From the NCBI GenBank assembly GCA_003165135.1, contig PLSN01000181.1:1040-7861 (forward strand): 6,822 bases of DNA. The letters run 5' to 3'. The position numbers and the translations under genes are program-made. The DNA is from Bacteroidota bacterium. Its GTDB lineage: Bacteria; Bacteroidota; Bacteroidia; Chitinophagales; LD1. This document shows, one piece after another, positions 1 through 5,488 of the stretch. The notes under the pieces were generated by a model. That model was not told the origin of the DNA and searched no databases. It worked only from the letters and a program-made list of their open reading frames with translations. Within the stretch, counting starts at the first letter, position 1. Each line of letters begins with the position of its first letter.

Positions 1-122
1 GCATCTACGAAGTGCCCATCAGTTACCACGGCCGCACCTACGAAGAAGGCAAGAAAATAGGTTGGAGAGATGGATTCAGGGCTATATTCTGTATTCTGAA
101 GTATAATTTGTTCACCAAGTAA
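1..122 (+). CDS. Family 2 glycosyltransferase, C-terminal fragment (5' end outside window)
   Basis: Read in frame from base 3, this encodes the last 39 residues of a protein and ends at TAA (120-122). The fragment contains [16 protein letters not shown] followed by [17 protein letters not shown] recognise this as the usual C-terminal end of dolichol-phosphate-mannosyltransferase-like family 2 glycosyltransferases, just after the catalytic domain. Such enzymes move a sugar from a nucleotide donor to a polyprenyl phosphate or a glycan at the cytoplasmic face of the membrane. The catalytic motifs are upstream of the window, so donor and acceptor cannot be read. The gene converges on the minus-strand glycosyltransferase, with only five bases between the two stop codons. 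The family call rests on sequence recognition of a short tail; the exact function is unknown. Confidence 0.75.
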   Translation, partial: IYEVPISYHGRTYEEGKKIGWRDGFRAIFCILKYNLFTK

Positions 123-127
123 TTAGA

Positions 128-835
128 TCAACCGGTATAAGATCGTATCAGGATCTTCAGAAAATTCCAGGCCTCATTTCTAATAATACCAAAGTTCATT
201 TTCCGGAATTGGACATCGTCCCGTAGTTTTATTACCTGAGTTTTGATGCTTATACTGCTATCTCGCGAGGCCAGAAATATAAATTCCAAATCAAAAAGAT
301 AACGGTCAATAGTAGTCCTGAGAAAAACAGCCTTCCCTTTCTGATCAAAGCCTTTCAAACCACACTGTGTATCGTCCGTAGGTATACGAAGGAACAGCCT
401 TACAAAAAACCGGAATATCTTTGATATAAAACGCCTGAGAGGTGGAACGTGATCGTAATAGGACTGGTCTTTGACGCCGATTACGACATTTTTCTTTTCG
501 TCACGGAGTGCTCTGATGATCCCTGACACACTATCTATGGTATATGGAAAATCAATGTCCGTGTATATAATAAAATTACCTGAAGAAGCCTTGACCCCTG
601 ACCTTAATGCTTCTCCTTTCCCTTTATTGGGTGAATATTCAATCAGTTTTACCGATGCAGATCGGATCCTACTTTTTCCATTGCTATAATTTGCATTGAT
701 AGACCCATCATTCACCACGATGGTCTCAAAATCTATGTCAGGATAGAGCGCTTTGAGTTCTTTACTTTTAGCCAATACCATATCAGCCCAGTCTTCGGCG
801 GGATTATATACAGGCAATATCAGGCTAATGGTCAA
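128..835 (-). CDS. Family 2 glycosyltransferase, ALG5/dolichyl-phosphate glucosyltransferase-like
   Basis: This 235-residue protein has a GT-A fold layout. The N-terminal strand is ISLILPVYN (residues 3-11), followed by VNDGS (41-45), the nucleotide-site stretch NKGKGEALRSG (70-80) and a DxD-type metal motif in YTDIDFPY (D93, D95). The later motifs DTQCGLKGF (155-163) and FDLEF (181-185) resemble those of dolichyl-phosphate beta-glucosyltransferases (ALG5 type), which load a sugar onto a polyprenyl phosphate. That substrate is inferred from the family, not shown here. There is no clear membrane-spanning segment. A basic, aromatic stretch around residues 138-151 could sit on the membrane surface. 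The start codon is TTG: it places the first strand three residues in, as usual for the family, and no ATG lies nearby upstream in frame. The start is 28 bases after the polA stop on the same strand, so the two are probably co-transcribed. Confidence 0.85.
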   Translation of the reverse strand: MTISLILPVYNPAEDWADMVLAKSKELKALYPDIDFETIVVNDGSINANYSNGKSRIRSASVKLIEYSPNKGKGEALRSGVKASSGNFIIYTDIDFPYTIDSVSGIIRALRDEKKNVVIGVKDQSYYDHVPPLRRFISKIFRFFVRLFLRIPTDDTQCGLKGFDQKGKAVFLRTTIDRYLFDLEFIFLASRDSSISIKTQVIKLRDDVQFRKMNFGIIRNEAWNFLKILIRSYTG

Positions 836-863
836 AATTATCTTCCCGGGATTTTCAAGTACT

Positions 864-3728
864 TTAATGTGCGTCCAGCCAGTTCTTGCCGGTTCCGATA
901 CCTATCTCAATGGGTACTTTGGTTTTGATAGCATGCACCATCTTTTCGGTGATGATGGGTTTGATCTTATCGACCTCGTCTATAAATGCATCAAAGACCA
1001 ACTCATCATGCACCTGCAGGGTCATCTTACTTTTGAACTTGTGCTTTTTAAATTCATCGTGTATGCCTATCATGGCTATCTTGATCATATCAGCTGCTGA
1101 TCCCTGCACAGGCGCATTGATAGCATTTCGCTCCGCAAAACCACGCACTGTAAAATTCTTTGAGTTTATATCTTTGAGATAGCGCCTGCGTCCCATCATG
1201 GTCTTGACATAGCCGTTCTTTCTGGCGAAATCGATATTGTAATTCATGTATTCCTTGATACCGGGAAACTGAATGAAGTAGTTATCAATGATCGATTTGG
1301 CTTCGGACCTTGATATACCGAGGTTCTCCGCCAGACCAAATGCTCCCTGTCCGTATATGATACCGAAGTTGACACTCTTGGCTTTGTATCGCATCTCTTT
1401 GGTCACTTCATCATAAGGTACATTGTAAACCTTCGCTGCTGTAGCTGTGTGGATGTCCAGTTTATTTTGAAAAGCTTCTGTCATGCCTTTGTCACCGCTC
1501 ATCTCGGCTACGATACGCAGCTCTATCTGCGAGTAATCCGCAGAAAGCAATATATGTTCATTATCACGCGGAATAAAGGCTTTGCGCATCTGCTTACCAC
1601 GCTCTGTACGTACAGGGATATTCTGAAGATTCGGATTAATAGAACTGAGCCTACCCGTAGCAGCAATGGTTTGGTTGAATGTGGTATGTATCCTGCCTGT
1701 CTGGGGGTTGATCAGCTCGGGCAATGAATCGACATAAGTTGATTTAAGCTTAGCGATCTCGCGATAGTCGAGTATCCGCGCCACTATTGGAAACTCTCCT
1801 GCCAGTTTAGACAGCACATCCTCGCTGGTAGATGCTTGACCGGTCGCCGTCTTTTTATCCTGAGGTATATTGAGGTGCTTGAACAATACTTCACCCATCT
1901 GCTTCGGAGAATCGATGTTGAACTTGATACCAGCCATGTCGTGTATCTCTGTTTGCAGGCTATTCAGGTCTTTCTCCAATACTTTCGAATAGTCCCGCAG
2001 GAATCCTTCGTCGATCTTCACTCCTTCGTACTCCATATCAGAGAGTACCGGGACGAGCGGATGTTCTATTTCATTGAGTACGCTGTCGAGCTCACGTTCA
2101 GCTACCATTGGTTCGATGACAGTTCTTAGCTGGTAAGTGATATCGGCATCCTCAGCCGCGTATTCAGATATCTTGTCCAGCTCGACGTCACGCATCGTGC
2201 CTTGTCCCTTGCCTTTCTTGCCTATCAGTTCCTCGATATGGACAGGTGTATAGCCAAGATATGTCTCACTTAGATAGTCCATACCGTGCTTCAGGTCAGG
2301 CTCTGCTAGATAGTGTGCGAGCATCGTGTCATATATAGGTAATGAAACCTCCACGCCATATTTGTGCAGCACATGCATATCAAATTTCACATTCTGCCCT
2401 ATCTTGAGTTTATGCTTATCCTCCAGGATAGGTTTCAGCTTATGAATAATCTGTTTGGTCTCTTTCTCATCCGCAGGACATGGTACATAGTATGCTTCCC
2501 CTTTTTTAAACGAAAAAGACAAGCCTACTATATCCAGCGTAAAGTAATCGAGCGATGTGGTCTCCGTATCAAAACAATATTCTTTGTGCGCATTGAGCTT
2601 GTCCACCAGCTCATCTAGTGTGATATCCAAACCTTCGCCGACTTTCAGATAATGATGAGGGACATTATGAATATTTTTTCCATGCTCGACTATTCGTTCA
2701 TGTTCAAATGCATTCTCAGTTACTTCATTGGCAGATACCTTTTTAGAAGCCGATGGGATCGCTGCTCCAAAAAGGTCAGTAGGTGCTGCTCCCGAATCCC
2801 CGTTGGAAGAGGCTTCTTTAGACTCTGCATTGACAGAATATTCAGTTCCCAATATCTTTTTGCCGAGACTGCGAAACTCCAGCTTCGCAAATATTTCAGA
2901 AAGCTTCTCCTTATCCGGCGCATCGATGTGAAGGTCTTCGTCACTTACTTCTATCGGCACGTCAAGCTGTATGGTAGCGAGCTTCTTTGAGATCAAACCC
3001 TGCTCTGCAAAATTTTTGATGTTCTCGCCAAGTTTGCCTTTTATTTTATCAGCATTGGCGATGACATTTTCCATGCTGCCATATTCAGCTATTAGTTTCT
3101 TAGCGGTCTTCTCTCCTACGCTTGGTATACCGGGGATATTATCCACCGCGTCGCCCCACATACCGAGTATATCGATGACCTGCTCGGGGTGCTCTACCTC
3201 CCATTGTTCCTTGATCTCTTTGACCCCTAGTATCTCTACATCACTGCCCTGCCTGCCGGGTTTGTAGACGAAAATATTGTGCCCGACAAGCTGTGCGAAA
3301 TCCTTATCTGGCGTGACCATATATACCAGATGACCTTCTTTGGCTTTTTGCTTGGCGATAGTACCAATGATGTCATCAGCCTCATATCCTTCCAAACCTA
3401 AAATAGGAATATGAAAGCCTTTGATGATGTCCATGATATATGGCACCGAATTTTTGATGTCCTCAGGTGTCTCCTGGCGATTGGCCTTGTAGAAATCATG
3501 CTCGATAGCGCGATTGGTCTTGCCCATATCAAATACTACTGCGAGGTGAGTTGGCTTTTCCTTTTGGATCAGATCTACCAATGTGCTGGTGAAACCGCTG
3601 ATGGCGGATACGTTCATTCCTTTTGAATTGATCAAAGGATTTCTGATCAGTGCATAGTATGCCCGAAAGATGAGCGCATAGGCATCCAGCAGGAAAAGTT
3701 TATTGTCAGGCCAGTCTTGAGTAGTCAT
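864..3728 (-). CDS. polA: DNA polymerase I
   Basis: At 954 residues this is full length (E. coli PolA is 928). Residues 1 to about 295 form the 5'-3' nuclease that removes RNA primers. They include D15, D67, the acidic cluster EADD (116-119), D141 and D143, and the helix-hairpin-helix stretch DAVDNIPGIPSVG (193-205). A low-complexity linker covers about 298-360. The proofreading domain follows with all three motifs intact: D387/E389 in FDTET, N446/D450 in QNVKFD, and Y523/D527 in YAAED. The polymerase domain has TGRLSS (691-696), motif A DYSQIELR (731-738), motif B with R780, K784, F788 and Y792, and motif C VHDE (906-909). All three activities should therefore work. F788 aligns with E. coli F762, the residue linked to discrimination against dideoxynucleotides. 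The ATG start is secure because an in-frame TAA lies four codons upstream. It acts on nucleoid DNA in Okazaki fragment maturation and excision repair, and is likely first in a transcript with the downstream glycosyltransferase. Confidence 0.98.
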   Translation of the reverse strand: MTTQDWPDNKLFLLDAYALIFRAYYALIRNPLINSKGMNVSAISGFTSTLVDLIQKEKPTHLAVVFDMGKTNRAIEHDFYKANRQETPEDIKNSVPYIMDIIKGFHIPILGLEGYEADDIIGTIAKQKAKEGHLVYMVTPDKDFAQLVGHNIFVYKPGRQGSDVEILGVKEIKEQWEVEHPEQVIDILGMWGDAVDNIPGIPSVGEKTAKKLIAEYGSMENVIANADKIKGKLGENIKNFAEQGLISKKLATIQLDVPIEVSDEDLHIDAPDKEKLSEIFAKLEFRSLGKKILGTEYSVNAESKEASSNGDSGAAPTDLFGAAIPSASKKVSANEVTENAFEHERIVEHGKNIHNVPHHYLKVGEGLDITLDELVDKLNAHKEYCFDTETTSLDYFTLDIVGLSFSFKKGEAYYVPCPADEKETKQIIHKLKPILEDKHKLKIGQNVKFDMHVLHKYGVEVSLPIYDTMLAHYLAEPDLKHGMDYLSETYLGYTPVHIEELIGKKGKGQGTMRDVELDKISEYAAEDADITYQLRTVIEPMVAERELDSVLNEIEHPLVPVLSDMEYEGVKIDEGFLRDYSKVLEKDLNSLQTEIHDMAGIKFNIDSPKQMGEVLFKHLNIPQDKKTATGQASTSEDVLSKLAGEFPIVARILDYREIAKLKSTYVDSLPELINPQTGRIHTTFNQTIAATGRLSSINPNLQNIPVRTERGKQMRKAFIPRDNEHILLSADYSQIELRIVAEMSGDKGMTEAFQNKLDIHTATAAKVYNVPYDEVTKEMRYKAKSVNFGIIYGQGAFGLAENLGISRSEAKSIIDNYFIQFPGIKEYMNYNIDFARKNGYVKTMMGRRRYLKDINSKNFTVRGFAERNAINAPVQGSAADMIKIAMIGIHDEFKKHKFKSKMTLQVHDELVFDAFIDEVDKIKPIITEKMVHAIKTKVPIEIGIGTGKNWLDAH
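2649..2831 (-). other. PolA interdomain linker with a DLF peptide
   Basis: This stretch encodes PolA residues 300-360, between the 5' nuclease and the proofreading domain. It is rich in Ser, Ala, Glu and Asn and low in hydrophobic residues, so it is probably flexible. It contains PTDLF (residues 316-320, bases 2769-2783). The final three residues match the D-L-F part of the bacterial sliding-clamp-binding pentapeptide (QL[SD]LF). The domain boundary is well supported by the flanking motifs. The clamp-binding role is only a suggestion. Confidence 0.5.
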
Positions 3729-3741
3729 TATCGCAGTTTAA

Positions 3742-3772
3742 CCTCACCCCCAACCCTCTCCCAAGGAGAGGG
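3742..3772. repeat. GC-rich palindromic (REP-like) repeat in the polA leader
   Basis: The plus strand reads CCTCACCCCCAA and then a perfect 8-base-pair inverted repeat, CCCTCTCC (3754-3761) and GGAGAGGG (3765-3772), around the loop CAA. It stands out from its AT-rich surroundings. From memory, near-identical sequences (CCTCACCCC-AACCCTCTCC-spacer-GGAGAGGG) are scattered between genes in many unrelated bacteria, so this is most likely one copy of a dispersed repeat. It begins 14 bases upstream of the polA start codon and would lie in the polA mRNA leader if transcription starts further out. It does not look like a Rho-independent terminator, because no T-run follows the hairpin on either strand. 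Confidence 0.75.
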
Positions 3773-3853
3773 AGAAAAACAAAAGGATGATTTATATTAA
3801 TAATGGCGAATTTAACTAATAATGAATAATGTACTAATCCAATAAATGCGTAT

Positions 3854-3888
3854 CAGAATTTACAGAATTAGAGAATAAGCAGAATTAA
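3854..3888. repeat. Degenerate 9-base tandem repeat (CAGAATTAN)
   Basis: About four adjoining units can be read: CAGAATTTA (3854-3862), CAGAATTAG (3863-3871), a shortened and diverged AGAATAAG (3872-3879), and CAGAATTAA (3880-3888). They sit in the divergent spacer between polA and the gamma-CA-like gene, 59 bases before the latter's start. The array is short and imperfect. It could be a remnant of a dispersed intergenic element, a slippage product, or simply AT-rich spacer. No binding protein is suggested. Confidence 0.45.
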
Positions 3889-3947
3889 GAAAAGTGTGAA
3901 AATGAAATCAGTACTCTATTATCAATTGTATATTATATTCGCATGTA

Positions 3948-4460
3948 ATGGGTAAATATATAGAAGAACTTAAATCTAAGGTCAAGGTCGGCAAAGACGT
4001 ATTCATAGCACCTAATGCCACGCTGATAGGTGACATCACTTTGGGTGACAATTGCTCTGTCTGGTACGGAGCGATACTGCGCGCGGATGCCGACAAAATA
4101 ATCGTAGGCAACAGGACCAACATACAGGACGGTGTGATATTTCATACCGATCCGGGCATGACGATATCTGTCGGCGAGGAAAATATAATCGGCCACGGAG
4201 CGATCATACATGGATGCAGTATCGGGGACCACAACCTGATAGGCATTCGTGCTACTATCCTCAACCGTGCAAAAATAGGCAGCTGCTGTATCATAGGCGC
4301 TCATGCTCTCGTGACAGAAGATATGGTAGTGCCGGACTACTCGATGGTGCTCGGCAGCCCCGGCAAAGTCGTCAAAACACTGCCGCCTGAGACCATTGAT
4401 AGAATGAAACTGGGTGCTGCATTTTATGTCCATGAGGCATCACTATATTTGGAAGAATAA
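3948..4460 (+). CDS. Gamma-carbonic-anhydrase-like hexapeptide-repeat protein (YrdA/PaaY/CamH type)
   Basis: This 170-residue protein is built almost entirely of left-handed beta-helix hexapeptide repeats, for example IAPNATLIGDITLGDN (20-35), and should be a cytoplasmic trimer. The three zinc-binding histidines of the family are present: H66 in FHTD, H83 in GHG and H88 in IHGC. Residues matching the active-site Arg, Asp and Gln of gamma carbonic anhydrase (R45, D47, Q60) are also there. Metal binding is therefore well supported. CO2 hydration is plausible, but many members of this short form have little or no measured activity and unknown roles. The length is typical. One oddity is Arg101 in LIGIRATIL, where the family usually has a small residue. 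The ATG is preceded by an overlapping ATGTA, and no clear Shine-Dalgarno is seen, as is common in Bacteroidota. The family 9 glycosyltransferase follows at once and probably shares its transcript. Confidence 0.9.
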   Translation: MGKYIEELKSKVKVGKDVFIAPNATLIGDITLGDNCSVWYGAILRADADKIIVGNRTNIQDGVIFHTDPGMTISVGEENIIGHGAIIHGCSIGDHNLIGIRATILNRAKIGSCCIIGAHALVTEDMVVPDYSMVLGSPGKVVKTLPPETIDRMKLGAAFYVHEASLYLEE

Positions 4461-4470
4461 AAACAAACCA

Positions 4471-5469
4471 TTGAAGATACTGGTCATACGATTATCCTCC
4501 ATAGGCGACATAGTGCTAACCACACCTGTGGTCAGATGCCTGAAGAAACAACTGGGTGCTGAAGTGCACTTTCTGACCAAGAAGTCCTACTACTCCATCG
4601 TCTCTCACAATCCATATATCGACAAGGTTCACCTCTATGGCGATGAGCGTGACAAGATGATGAACAAGTTGAAGCAGGAGAACTATGACCTGATCATCGA
4701 CCTGCATCATAATCTGAGGACATTCATTATAAAAATGCAGCTCGGCAAAAAGTCCTATTCCTTCAATAAACTCAATATCGAAAAATGGCTGCTCGTCAAT
4801 TTTAAGATAGACAGGCTGCCTGACGTACATATCGTGGACAGATATATGGATACCTGCAAAGCGCTCGGAGTGACAAATGATAATGAGGGGCTAGACTATT
4901 TCATTCCGGAAAAAGATGAGGTCGATATAGCCACACTGCCGGAGGGTTTTCAGAATGGCTACGTAGCTTGGGTGATCGGGGCAAAAGAAAATACCAAGCA
5001 GTTCCCGAATGAAAAGATCACCAATATATTGGGCACTACTCAGATGCCTGTGATACTGCTGGGCGGCAAGGAAGACAGAGGCAATGCTAAAACAATACTC
5101 CGCCATCTGGAGAAAAGGCCAAACCTCTATGACGCTACCGGTCAATATCACCTCAATCAATCAGCCTCTCTGGTAAGGCAGGCTAAACTCGTGATCACAA
5201 ACGATACAGGCCTAATGCATATAGCGGCGGCATTCCGCCGGAAGATCATCTCCATATGGGGCAATACAATACCTCAGTTTGGAATGTATCCATACTATGG
5301 TCTTAATCACTATGCCGTCAATAAAATATTTGAGGTGAGTGATCTGCCCTGCAGGCCATGCTCAAAGATAGGTCGCGACTCCTGTCCTAAGGGACATTTT
5401 AAATGTATGAAAGAGATCAGTGAGCCGGGTATCATCTTTGATGCCACGAGCATGTTCGAAAAAGATTAG
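4471..5469 (+). CDS. Family 9 glycosyltransferase, ADP-heptose:LPS heptosyltransferase-like
   Basis: With the start chosen here the protein has 332 residues in a two-domain GT-B arrangement. The N-terminus is KILVIRLSSIGDIVLTTPVV, the acceptor-side signature of heptosyltransferases with the conserved GD pair (12-13). DLHHNLRT (77-84) follows. In the C-terminal half are GAKENTKQFP (170-179) and the nucleotide-sugar motif NDTGLMH (244-250). Near the end is a Cys/His set, C294, C297, C305, H309 and C312, known in WaaC/WaaF-like proteins. The enzyme probably adds a heptose or related sugar to lipopolysaccharide core on the cytoplasmic side of the inner membrane; the actual sugar is not readable. 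The start is uncertain. TTG at 4471 gives the standard N-terminus and follows an A-rich stretch 10 bases after the preceding stop. In-frame ATG at 4432 or 4426, or GTG at 4414, would add 13-19 atypical residues overlapping the gamma-CA-like gene. Confidence 0.9.
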   Translation: MKILVIRLSSIGDIVLTTPVVRCLKKQLGAEVHFLTKKSYYSIVSHNPYIDKVHLYGDERDKMMNKLKQENYDLIIDLHHNLRTFIIKMQLGKKSYSFNKLNIEKWLLVNFKIDRLPDVHIVDRYMDTCKALGVTNDNEGLDYFIPEKDEVDIATLPEGFQNGYVAWVIGAKENTKQFPNEKITNILGTTQMPVILLGGKEDRGNAKTILRHLEKRPNLYDATGQYHLNQSASLVRQAKLVITNDTGLMHIAAAFRRKIISIWGNTIPQFGMYPYYGLNHYAVNKIFEVSDLPCRPCSKIGRDSCPKGHFKCMKEISEPGIIFDATSMFEKD

Positions 5470-5488
5470 ACCTTATCACTGGTATAAC

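Noticed and set aside
2652..2990. Overlapping short ORFs on both strands inside the polA linker and nuclease region
   Set aside because: They lie wholly within polA, have no family resemblance, and arise because the low-complexity linker has few stops in other frames.
3742..3780. Hairpin at 3754-3772 as a Rho-independent terminator
   Set aside because: On the plus strand it is followed by A-rich sequence, and on the minus strand by G-rich sequence. No T-run follows in either direction, and both flanking genes point away from it.
3773..3947. Bacteroidota-type promoters (TTG plus TAnnTTTG) for polA and the gamma-CA-like gene
   Set aside because: Near matches such as TATATTCG at 3934-3941 exist, but none has a TTG box at suitable spacing, and that one sits too close to the start codon. 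The AT-rich background makes chance matches likely.
3933..4433. A 166-codon minus-strand ORF running antisense through the gamma-CA-like gene
   Set aside because: Its translation is rich in Tyr, His, Arg and Cys with no recognisable motif. The plus-strand frame clearly encodes a conserved hexapeptide-repeat protein. It is a shadow of that gene's regular codon pattern.
5470..5488. Terminator between the convergent family 9 and T9SS genes
   Set aside because: The 19-base gap has only a weak four-base TTAT/ATAA pairing and no T-run.
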